DNA of 64,000 bases from Limosilactobacillus antri DSM 16041 (GTDB lineage Bacteria > Bacillota > Bacilli > Lactobacillales > Lactobacillaceae), in NCBI RefSeq assembly GCF_000160835.1, contig NZ_GG700733.1:341412-405411 (forward strand), given 5' to 3'. The notes under the pieces were generated by a model, which worked only from the letters and a program-made list of their open reading frames with translations, was not told the DNA's origin and made no database searches. A program made the translations under genes and the position numbers. Positions 26,546 through 33,784 of the stretch are shown in pieces; the first letter of the stretch is position 1, and each line of letters begins with the position of its first letter.

Positions 26546-27199
26546 ATGACAAAGTTAAACCTATATCTGGTTCGCCACGGGCAGACCTACTTTAACATCT
26601 ATAATAAATTGCAAGGGTGGAGTAATTCGCCGTTAACTACGCGGGGCAAGGACAATGCTCGTCAGGCCGGAGAACGGCTGCAAAATGTCCACTTTACTGG
26701 CGCCTTTTGCAGTGACACCACCCGGGCGATGGAAACTATTCAGACGATTCTTGATATGAATAAAGCCGGATCGGTTCAGCAGCCGGTCACCGCACCGTAC
26801 TTCCGGGAAGAATTTTACGGGTCGTATGAAGGAACTAATATGGACCTGGCTTGGTACAATGCCGGGGCTCCCCACGGGCTGAACAACTTTCACGACATTG
26901 TCACTGAACATTCGATTGGTACTGCCAAGGACTGGCTCAAAGCTGCCGACCCCTTCCATGATGCTGAGAATAACCAGGAATACTGGGAACGGGTCGACAA
27001 AGGGATTGCGCTGATTCGGGATGCCGGCTTGCCGGATGATAGCAACGTCCTCTGGGTAAGCCATGGCAACACCTTGCTGAGCTTGGTGGAACGCTTTGGC
27101 GGCGGCAAGTACGACGTGACGGTCCGGCCAGCTAACGGCAGCCTGACCCGCCTGCTGTTAACCGATGATGACATCCAGGTGGTCTCCTATAATCAGTAG
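26546..27199 (+). CDS. Histidine phosphatase (phosphoglycerate mutase-like)
   Basis: 217 residues. The catalytic LVRHGQTYFNIYNKLQGWSNSPLT is at residues 8-31 with the phosphorylated His at 11; the second His appears in VLWVSHGNTLLSLV, and EEFYGSYEG carries the acid residue. It belongs to the cofactor-dependent histidine phosphatase branch 1. Several very similar paralogues usually occur in a Lactobacillus genome, with small phosphorylated metabolites as likely substrates; a true glycolytic mutase is less likely given the length. It has its own promoter region, and an intergenic repeat follows its stop codon. Confidence 0.9.
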   Translation: MTKLNLYLVRHGQTYFNIYNKLQGWSNSPLTTRGKDNARQAGERLQNVHFTGAFCSDTTRAMETIQTILDMNKAGSVQQPVTAPYFREEFYGSYEGTNMDLAWYNAGAPHGLNNFHDIVTEHSIGTAKDWLKAADPFHDAENNQEYWERVDKGIALIRDAGLPDDSNVLWVSHGNTLLSLVERFGGGKYDVTVRPANGSLTRLLLTDDDIQVVSYNQ

Positions 27200-27205
27200 A
27201 ATGCC

Positions 27206-27357
27206 GGGAGTGGGAAATAACCTCCTCGACAAGGCGTATGGATAACCTAGAACGATAGTTGGCACGGTACGGGCCGGCTAGCGTTCGTAGTTAGACACTA
27301 GCCTTGTGGTTATTTTCCACGTTATCTTTGTAATAGTTAAGAACTAGCAAGAGGCAG
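27206..27357 (+). repeat. Interspersed intergenic repeat, copy 2 (short form)
   Basis: About 152 bp directly after the phosphatase gene and closely similar to 3423-3620, but without that copy's two 23-base segments. The join reads GCGTTCGTAG-TTAGACACTAGCC. The 3' end (TAAGAACTAGCAAGAGG) runs into a terminator hairpin. The same ending recurs at 56510-56557. The orientation is the same as in the other copies. Confidence 0.8.
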
Positions 27358-27390
27358 GGAGAAAGCCCGTTTTCTCCCTGCCCTTTCTCG
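27353..27390 (+). terminator. Intrinsic terminator at repeat end
   Basis: GGCAGGGAGAAA and TTTCTCCCTGCC are perfectly paired around GCCCGT, followed by CTTTCTCGTTT. It terminates the phosphatase transcript after the repeat. Confidence 0.85.
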
Positions 27391-27430
27391 TTTGTTACTC
27401 GGGATCAAAGAGCTGAATAGGATTGGCTAA

Positions 27431-27480
27431 GGGCTCCAGCACCGCCTGCCGGTGGGTGCTGGGGCTCCTTTTCTTCCTTT
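27431..27480 (+). terminator. Second hairpin with T-rich tail
   Basis: CCAGCACC/GGTGCTGG pair and are followed by GGCTCCTTTTCTTCCTTT. It stands just before the promoter of the cation exporter gene (TATAAT at 27500-27505) and is a possible back-up terminator. Confidence 0.5.
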
Positions 27481-27539
27481 TGGCCGCTTGGGTTTGCGGT
27501 ATAATGAACCTAACGCATTTCAAGGGAAGTTAGAAATTA

Positions 27540-28565
27540 ATGTCAAAGTTTAAGAAGCACACAAAGCATGAGATGGCGGTTTGGGAACGGACCCAGGCAA
27601 ATGAACTGGCGAATATTCGGGCGTCCCAGCGGCACCTGATTTATAACGTTGTGGCCTATCTGTTAATTTCAATTATCGAATACTGGCTGGCCGCCGTCAG
27701 CAAGTCGCAAACCTTGCGGGCGGATGCTTTTAACAACCTGTCGGGAATTATCTCCACGGTCCTGCTGATGATTGGCCTGCACATCGCCCAGGACGTTGAC
27801 GATGACGACATCATTGGGGCTAGGCTGCCGGCGGGCGACTACCAGGCCCACCTGGGGTCGGACCAGCGGGTTCAATTTGTCCGCTGGCGCTATGAAACTA
27901 TCTTTTCGCTGGTCACTGCGGTGGTCATGGTTGCGATTGCCCTGAGCGTTATTATTGACGGGATTAAGGCGCTCCTCAACCCTGCGAGCCGGGTGGTCCC
28001 CCAGCCAGTGGCCTTGATTGGGGCCGGGATTGCCTCCGTCATCATGCTAGTCGTCTGGTATATGAACAGGCGGACGGGGCGGAAGCTGCAGAATGCGGCC
28101 CTTTTGGCGTCGGCGCAGGACAGTCTGAGCGACGCCTTTACCAGTATCGGTACGATGGTTGCCATCGCTGGCGCCCTCCTGTTTGACCTTTCCTGGCTTG
28201 ATGGTGCAACTAGTATTATCGTTGGCTTCTTTATCCTGTATTCAGGCTTAAAGATCTTCTTTGACAGTAGCTTGAATTTGACGGACTACTTTGATCCCCG
28301 GGCAGAACAGGAATATCGTGACGCCATCCTCAAGGTTGCCAAGGTGCGCCAGGTGGTTGAACTAAAGGCGCACTATAACGGCAACGTGGTTACCCTGGAT
28401 GCCACCCTGATGGTCAACAGCAAGATGACGGTCCTGGAGAGCTTCCAGCTATCGGAACGAATTGAGAAAATGCTTCGTGAACAGTTTGGCATTATTGACG
28501 CGGACATCTCCTTTATCCCAGACCCTAAGTCCTTTAAGGATAAGGACATTAAGGGCCGCATTTAG
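27540..28565 (+). CDS. Cation diffusion facilitator (CDF) metal exporter
   Basis: 341 residues. Six membrane helices lie within about residues 33-245, with the CDF metal-site pattern LRADAFNNLSG in helix 2 and AQDSLSDAFTSIG in helix 5. A cytoplasmic C-terminal dimerisation domain (about 265-330: ILKVAKVRQVVELKAHYNGNVVTLDATLMV) follows. It exports a divalent cation in exchange for protons. Helix 2 has Asp rather than His at the first site position, a feature of Mn2+- or Fe2+-type members, though that assignment is inference. A TATAAT box is at 27500-27505. Confidence 0.9.
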   Translation: MSKFKKHTKHEMAVWERTQANELANIRASQRHLIYNVVAYLLISIIEYWLAAVSKSQTLRADAFNNLSGIISTVLLMIGLHIAQDVDDDDIIGARLPAGDYQAHLGSDQRVQFVRWRYETIFSLVTAVVMVAIALSVIIDGIKALLNPASRVVPQPVALIGAGIASVIMLVVWYMNRRTGRKLQNAALLASAQDSLSDAFTSIGTMVAIAGALLFDLSWLDGATSIIVGFFILYSGLKIFFDSSLNLTDYFDPRAEQEYRDAILKVAKVRQVVELKAHYNGNVVTLDATLMVNSKMTVLESFQLSERIEKMLREQFGIIDADISFIPDPKSFKDKDIKGRI

Positions 28566-28567
28566 GT

Positions 28568-28617
28568 AAAAAGAGAACGGGCGTCCCCAATCATAAGTGG
28601 GGCGCCCGTTCTCTTTT
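28568..28617. terminator. Bidirectional terminator
   Basis: AAAAGAGAACGGGCG and CGCCCGTTCTCTTTT form a long perfect stem between convergent genes. Confidence 0.92.
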
Positions 28618-28628
28618 ACGTACTAAGC

Positions 28629-30020
28629 TTAATGGTGTGGTTGCTTTGTCTGACCTGTTTGCATCCATTTCAAACCAATCCCGGTAAAGCCGCTGAGAAT
28701 TGAAAAGACGGGTGAAAAGAGGCTAAAGAAGGCGAAGGGCAGGAAGTGGAGGACGGGAACGCCTAGGGTGGACGCCGCAAACGACCCGGCAACGCCCCAC
28801 GGAATCAGGTAGTTGATGACACTCCCGCCGTCTTCCAGGACCCGACTGAGGGCCAGCGGGGAAAGGCCAATGCGGGTGAATGCTGGCTTAAAGGCCTTTC
28901 CCGGCAGGATGACGGATAGGTACTGCTCCCCGACGAAGAGGTTAATCCCGACCCCGGCCAGAACGGTTGTGGTCACCAGGGGTCCCGGCTTTTGGAGGTG
29001 TTTGACCAGCGGGTCCATCGCGGCCTGAACCACCTGGAACTTCATCAGGATGCCGCCCAGCGAGAGGGTTACGATAATTAAGGAAACGGTGGCCATCATG
29101 CTGGAAATTCCGCCCCGGGACAGCAGGGCATTGACGGAGCTATTGCTGGTATGGGCAACAAAGCCCGCACTGATTAACTTGGTCAGCGCTGGCAATGATT
29201 CGTGCGGGTCCTGGCAAAAAATCATCATGACCGTGGTGAAAATGTTGATAAATAAGGTAGGAATCGCTGGAATATGCCGCCATGCGCAGGCAAACATCAG
29301 GATGATTGGCAGCAGGGCCCACCAGGTAATGGTAAAGTGCTGGGTCAACACGGTGGTAGTGCGGGCGATTTTGCCCGCGTCAATACGGGAACCGGCACTG
29401 CCGAGCAGCCAAAAGAGGATTAGCGAAACAATGAAGGAGGGGATGGTTGACCACATCATGTTTTTGATGTGCGCGAAGAGGTCGCTACCCGCGATAGCGG
29501 AGGCGAGGTTGGTCGAATCCGAGAGCGGCGACATCTTATCGCCGAAGACGGCTCCGGAGATGATCGCCCCGGCAATCAAGGCTGGGTTGATGTTCATTGC
29601 TACTCCCATACCGAACAGCGCAATCCCAATAGTGGAGATGGTGGTAAAACCGCTCCCGATTGCTAGGCCCACCAGTGAGCAGACAACGAAGGTCGAGGGG
29701 ATGAAAAACTGACTGGAAATCAGCTTGAACCCAACCACCATGATGGCGGGGATGATCCCGGCCTTAATCCAGACGGCGATCAGGGCGCCGATTAGGATAA
29801 AAATAAAGATGGGGATGATGGCCGTTTCAATCCCCTCCTGGATTCCCCGGTGAATTTCCTCCCAGGCTGCCCCTCGGAAGCGGGCCCAAAAGATGAGCAG
29901 GGCGATTGTAAACAGGACGGGGATTTGGGGTGACAGGCCGAACTTAATGACGGCGGTCCCCAGGATGATTAGCATGGTAATCAGGATAACAATGGCTTCT
30001 TTGAACTGTACTTTTTTCAT
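28629..30020 (-). CDS. nhaC: NhaC-family transporter under T-box control
   Basis: 463 residues from ATG 30020, chosen for the GGGAGGACC site upstream. It has about eleven membrane helices. NhaC-family blocks include GSGFTTISTIGIALFGMGVAMNI, GAVFGDKMSPLSDSTNLAS and SNSSVNALLSRGG. The family is named for Na+/H+ antiport, but members with T-boxes are thought to carry an amino acid (tyrosine in published comparative work on the YheL group). The T-box upstream therefore makes an amino acid transporter more likely than a pH antiporter. It is monocistronic, with a strong terminator. Confidence 0.88.
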   Translation of the reverse strand: MKKVQFKEAIVILITMLIILGTAVIKFGLSPQIPVLFTIALLIFWARFRGAAWEEIHRGIQEGIETAIIPIFIFILIGALIAVWIKAGIIPAIMVVGFKLISSQFFIPSTFVVCSLVGLAIGSGFTTISTIGIALFGMGVAMNINPALIAGAIISGAVFGDKMSPLSDSTNLASAIAGSDLFAHIKNMMWSTIPSFIVSLILFWLLGSAGSRIDAGKIARTTTVLTQHFTITWWALLPIILMFACAWRHIPAIPTLFINIFTTVMMIFCQDPHESLPALTKLISAGFVAHTSNSSVNALLSRGGISSMMATVSLIIVTLSLGGILMKFQVVQAAMDPLVKHLQKPGPLVTTTVLAGVGINLFVGEQYLSVILPGKAFKPAFTRIGLSPLALSRVLEDGGSVINYLIPWGVAGSFAASTLGVPVLHFLPFAFFSLFSPVFSILSGFTGIGLKWMQTGQTKQPHH

Positions 30021-30065
30021 CTTCTTGGTCCTCCCTAGTGATAGCTTTGCCTTCTTCTTTGCAAT

Positions 30066-30285
30066 AAAAAACGCCCCGTTGAACTTAATCAACGGGACGA
30101 TTGTTTAAACCGTGGTACCACCCAGCTTACGGAAGTTTTCCGTGCTCATATCAGGTGGTAACGGCGCTGAATATGGCCGGACAATTGAATTTTCGTGATA
30201 ATTCAGCCGTTACGCCTGACCGGTTCGCACATTACCACCGGCTCTCTGACTCCCAGCGCAGGACCTACTGAAACGATAATTGTTG
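30066..30285 (-). promoter_or_regulatory. T-box leader of nhaC
   Basis: The minus strand shows a Stem I region with the loop-E-like CAGTAGG, the AGAGAG bulge and GGTGGTAATGTGCGAACCGG distal loop, then the antiterminator core GGGTGGTACCACGG (about 30109-30122) and a terminator hairpin CCCGTTGA/TCAACGGG with TTTTTT. The specifier region reads CTGAATTATCACG (30194-30206). Counting from the 5' side as in the brnQ leader gives TAT (Tyr, 30198-30200); counting from the shared ATCAC gives ATC (Ile, 30197-30199). I cannot settle this by eye. Confidence 0.93.
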
Positions 30286-30290
30286 CCATT

Positions 30291-30319
30291 ATGTTATCGT
30301 CTTGCCCGTGATTTGTCAA
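30291..30319 (-). promoter_or_regulatory. Promoter of T-box/nhaC
   Basis: On the minus strand TTGACA (30314-30319), a 17-base spacer and TAACAT (30291-30296) place the transcript start at the T-box 5' end. Confidence 0.8.
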
Positions 30320-30361
30320 CGGGCACCGCTCTCTTATGCGCCCAGCGGCGGTGTCAAATCG

Positions 30362-31279
30362 TCACTTCCACCAGCGCCGGTTGATGAGGAAAATCGCGCA
30401 GGCAATCATCAGCACGAGGGTGATCCCGAGGGTGAGGAGCCAGGAGAGGTCCCCATCGGCCAGGGGCAGCTTGACGTTTTCCCCATAGAAGCCCGAAACG
30501 ATGGTCGGAATTGACAAAACGATGGAGTAGATCGTCAGGTACTTCATCGTTTGGTTTAGGTCACTGTCTAACACCTTACTGTAAGCGTTGGAGACCCGTT
30601 CGGAAACGTCCGAGGTCATCTGGGCCATTTCCAACCCCTGCTGGGCTTCGACAATTACGTCGTCTAAATCATTGCGCTGCCGGGTCGACATCCGGGAAGC
30701 AAAACGCCGCTTGAACTCCTCCAGCAGGGAGACGTTTCCCTTGAGGGAGGTCAGCATGTAGACCAGCCCGGTTTCAATCTCCATGAACTCCGTAATTGCC
30801 TTGCGCCCGGTCCGCTTTTGCAGGTTGCGCTGAATTTGCTGGCGCTGTTGGTCCACCCGCCGTAGGGGACCAAAGTAATTGGTCGAAAGCCGGTAGAGGA
30901 CCGGGAACACCAGGTTGAGCTTATCAGTAATCGGGCCGCGCTTTTGCAGTATTTTCAGCTGGTTGGCGATGATCCCGTTGACGAAGTTCGTCTTGGCGTT
31001 GGTGAAGGTGATGATATTATTAGTCGTCAGCATGATTCCAATGGGAGCCGTTTGCGGAGCAGTGACCGCGTGGGTGGGGACGTAAACGTCAAAAATTAGC
31101 AGGGTTACTCCGGCGTCGGGGTCGACTTCGACCCGGGCCTTTTCGTAGGGGTCAATAGCGTAGTCCAGCAATTCTTGGGTCACTTCGTATTTTTTGGTCA
31201 GGTCCGCTCGCTCACGGGGGAGTGGCTCAAACACACTGATCCACCGACTGTGATCGTTAATTTCTTCTGTACTGAGCAC
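30362..31279 (-). CDS. corA: CorA-family Mg2+ transporter
   Basis: 305 residues from GTG 31279, which has GGAGGTG 6 bases upstream; the frame is open further but those residues overlap this site. The large cytoplasmic N-domain (about 1-230) is mixed alpha/beta then long helices, and two C-terminal membrane helices follow. The selectivity motif after helix 1 reads YGENVKLP, where classic CorA has Gly-Met-Asn. The C-terminus is basic (NRRWWK), as in the family. It mediates Mg2+, and perhaps Co2+ or Ni2+, passage. The motif change may alter ion preference. Confidence 0.88.
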   Translation of the reverse strand: MLSTEEINDHSRWISVFEPLPRERADLTKKYEVTQELLDYAIDPYEKARVEVDPDAGVTLLIFDVYVPTHAVTAPQTAPIGIMLTTNNIITFTNAKTNFVNGIIANQLKILQKRGPITDKLNLVFPVLYRLSTNYFGPLRRVDQQRQQIQRNLQKRTGRKAITEFMEIETGLVYMLTSLKGNVSLLEEFKRRFASRMSTRQRNDLDDVIVEAQQGLEMAQMTSDVSERVSNAYSKVLDSDLNQTMKYLTIYSIVLSIPTIVSGFYGENVKLPLADGDLSWLLTLGITLVLMIACAIFLINRRWWK

Positions 31280-31406
31280 GCTATTCACCTCCGCAAAGCT
31301 TATATTAATATTCAACGCTATAAATAGGGAAAAGTAAAGAGAACGCTTTTCCATTTCCCGGGAAATAATTATAAAATAAAACTATCATACTTAACGGGGT
31401 GGGAAA

Positions 31407-32336
31407 ATGGCGGACGAAATTCGCTGGAAAATTGAAGAACGCTTACCGAAGGATCAGGCACACTGCAGCTTGCGCACTTTATTACATGACCAATGGCTGC
31501 TGCCCAACCGCTATGTGCACTTCTTGCGCTGCCGTCACCATGTCCTGCTAAACGGCCGGTATGCCTACATGAACACGGCCGTGGCGCCAGGGGACCGGGT
31601 AATGATGGCTTTTAACGGGGACGAGTTTCGGAACCCGACTGCCAATGATTACTGCCCAACGCCGTCACCGGCAGTTACGGTCCTATTTGAAAATCGGGAC
31701 CTGGTGGTGGTTAACAAACCGCAGGGACAAAAAAGCCACCCAAACTACCATGGCGAAACGGGAACGTTGCTGAACGACGTGGCGGGCTACTTAGCCGGGA
31801 GTGATTGCGGGGCCTTCATGGTCCACCGCCTTGACCAGGAAACCAGCGGGGCAATGATCGTTGCCAAGAATCCGGTGGTGGTCCCGGTACTGAACCGGTT
31901 AATCAGCTCCGGGCAGATTCACCGCCGTTACCTGGCTGTGGTCGCTGGCCGGCTGACTGGTCGGGGCCGGTTTACGGAAGCGATTGGTAAGGATCCGCAG
32001 GACGTGCGGAAGTACCAAGTCGGTGGTGAGCACGCCAAACCAGCCCAAACCAACTATCAGGTGCTGGCCAACCAAGGTGACCGGACGCTGGTCCTCCTGC
32101 AGCTAGCGACCGGGCGAACCCACCAGATCCGGGTGCACCTCGCTCATAGCGGGCACCCGATCATCGGCGACCCCCTATATAGTCGGGATAACTTTTCGCG
32201 GATGCTCCTCCACGGGGCCGCCCAAGAACTGGTCCTGCCTTTTTCTTTTAAAAGAATTCAGGTTACCGCCCCTTTACCCACCTATTTTACGGATTATCTG
32301 GTAAAATACGGGTTAGAAAAGCTAGGTAGCAAATAA
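31407..32336 (+). CDS. RluA-family pseudouridine synthase
   Basis: 309 residues. An N-terminal part resembling an S4 domain (about 1-75: RTLLHDQWLLPNRYVHFLRC) is followed by the catalytic domain with VVVNKPQGQKSHP, the active-site HRLDQETSGAMIVAKNP (Asp of RLD) and RTHQIRVHLAHSGHPIIGDPLY. It converts specific uridines in rRNA or tRNA to pseudouridine. Closest by feel to the RluD-like YjbO/YlyB group; the target base cannot be inferred. It starts the run RluA-TerC-thioredoxin, with 20 bases to the next gene. Confidence 0.93.
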   Translation: MADEIRWKIEERLPKDQAHCSLRTLLHDQWLLPNRYVHFLRCRHHVLLNGRYAYMNTAVAPGDRVMMAFNGDEFRNPTANDYCPTPSPAVTVLFENRDLVVVNKPQGQKSHPNYHGETGTLLNDVAGYLAGSDCGAFMVHRLDQETSGAMIVAKNPVVVPVLNRLISSGQIHRRYLAVVAGRLTGRGRFTEAIGKDPQDVRKYQVGGEHAKPAQTNYQVLANQGDRTLVLLQLATGRTHQIRVHLAHSGHPIIGDPLYSRDNFSRMLLHGAAQELVLPFSFKRIQVTAPLPTYFTDYLVKYGLEKLGSK

Positions 32337-32356
32337 TGATACAAGGAGGACATTAA

Positions 32357-33124
32357 TTGTCACTTTTAGAAAAGTTATATGGGCCCTTTTTTGACCCACA
32401 TAACTGGGCAACGGTTATTACCTCAGGCCAGGATTGGCTAATCATTTTGTCGCTGGTAATAATTGAGTGCCTACTGTCAGTTGATAACGCGGTTGTTCTG
32501 GCTGCGCAGACCCGGGTGTTGCCAACTCTGAAGGAGCAGGAGGAATCCCTGTTTTACGGAATCTGGGGCTCCTACCTCTTTCGCTTCCTGATTATTGGGG
32601 TCGGGGTCTACTTAATCCACTTTTGGGAGATTAAAGTAATCGGTGCGGCCTACCTGATGTACCTGGTGTACCGCTTTTTCCATAATCGTTACCACGGCCG
32701 GCGGCGACGGAAGGTCCGGACGACCGCCGACCGGGTGACGGGGCGGAAACGCTTTTGGCTGGTGGTCGCCCAGATTGAATTTATGGACATCATCTTCTCC
32801 GTTGATTCGGTCCTAGCCTCACTGGCGGTTTCACCTAACCCGGTAATCGTACTGATTGGGGGATTGATCGGGATTGCCTGTATGCGCGGGGTGGCCGAAA
32901 TTATCATGAAACTGATGCGCAAGATCCCGGAACTCGAACCAATGGCGTATGCGTTAATCTTTGTGATTGCGATTAAGCTGTTCTTGACGATTCCGGCAAT
33001 CGATATTGAGATTCCGTCACAATACTTTGGCATCTTTATGCTGGTGGTATTTGGCTTGACAATTATTGTTCACTTTATCCGGCGCGGTCGGGAAAACAAA
33101 AGGAGCAAAAGTAATGGCAATTGA
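32357..33124 (+). CDS. TerC-family membrane protein
   Basis: 255 residues from TTG 32357, with AAGGAGG 7 bases upstream. It has seven to eight membrane helices with two related acidic motifs: ECLLSVDNAVVLA in the first half and MDIIFSVDSVLASLA in the second. These SVD motifs mark the TerC/Alx family. Some members export Mn2+, or support metalation of secreted proteins. The arginine-rich loop (RRRRKVRTTADRVTGRKR) lies between the halves. It overlaps the thioredoxin gene by 11 bases, so the two are translationally coupled. Confidence 0.92.
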   Translation: MSLLEKLYGPFFDPHNWATVITSGQDWLIILSLVIIECLLSVDNAVVLAAQTRVLPTLKEQEESLFYGIWGSYLFRFLIIGVGVYLIHFWEIKVIGAAYLMYLVYRFFHNRYHGRRRRKVRTTADRVTGRKRFWLVVAQIEFMDIIFSVDSVLASLAVSPNPVIVLIGGLIGIACMRGVAEIIMKLMRKIPELEPMAYALIFVIAIKLFLTIPAIDIEIPSQYFGIFMLVVFGLTIIVHFIRRGRENKRSKSNGN

Positions 33125-33434
33125 AGCAACACAGGAAAACTTTGACCAGGTGATTACGGGACCGCTGACGGTTGTCGACTTTTGGGCGCCGTGGTGTGGA
33201 CCATGCAAGATGATGGCCCCAATTTTAGAGGAATTGGAAGCACAATTTGCGGGGCGGATTAAGTTCGTGAAGTTCAATGTCGATAATGGTCAAGAGCTTG
33301 CCCAGCGCTATAAGGTAATGAGTATCCCTTCACTGGTCGTTTTCCGCAATGGAATCGCTAAGGAAAAGGTCACCGGGGTGTATCCAGAGGCCAAGCTAGC
33401 GCACTATTTCAATCGGAAGCTGGATGAAGCGTGA
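33114..33434 (+). CDS. trxA: Thioredoxin
   Basis: 106 residues from ATG 33114, with AAAGGAGC upstream inside the end of the TerC gene. WAPWCGPCKM carries the redox CxxC at residues 28 and 31, followed by the cis-Pro segment VMSIPSLVVF. Full length for a classical thioredoxin and without a signal peptide, so a cytoplasmic disulfide reductase. Coupling to TerC suggests shared expression, perhaps in metal or oxidative stress; this is inference. Confidence 0.96.
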   Translation: MAIEATQENFDQVITGPLTVVDFWAPWCGPCKMMAPILEELEAQFAGRIKFVKFNVDNGQELAQRYKVMSIPSLVVFRNGIAKEKVTGVYPEAKLAHYFNRKLDEA

Positions 33435-33473
33435 TTTACTACGCCACAAATTAATAACCATCGATGATAAACA

Positions 33474-33506
33474 AGAGGTTGGCAGCGCCCAGCCTCTTTT
33501 TAATTT
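33474..33506 (+). terminator. Intrinsic terminator
   Basis: AGAGGTTGG and CCAGCCTCT form the stem, followed by TTTTTAATTTT, after the RluA-TerC-thioredoxin run. Confidence 0.9.
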
Positions 33507-33784
33507 TAAAGCAGGCAATGCCAGCCGCCTTTTTAATCCCTTGGTTCACTTATCCCCTTATTAGTAAAATGACGTTAATTTAAATAATGGTGATAAGTAT
33601 AAATCACTAGATAAGCAAAAATAATCATATATCCTAAAAGATTCTTAAAAACATTTTCTGGGCAAATGCTGACTTGACGCCAAACCTGCAATAAAAATTC
33701 ATATTTTTTATTATTTTCACTTGATAAGCAAACATAAGAAATGGTATAAAATAACCAATATGAATTTGGGAGGACTTTGGGAAT
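33507..33784 (+). promoter_or_regulatory. AT-rich upstream region and promoter of surface protein
   Basis: About 280 bases without a gene, strikingly AT-rich compared with both sides. A good promoter is at its end: TTGATA (33721-33726), 18-base spacer, TATAAA (33745-33750). GGGAGG lies about 11 bases before the ATG. The rest holds A/T tracts that may bend DNA or act as UP elements; no operator is recognisable. Confidence 0.6.
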
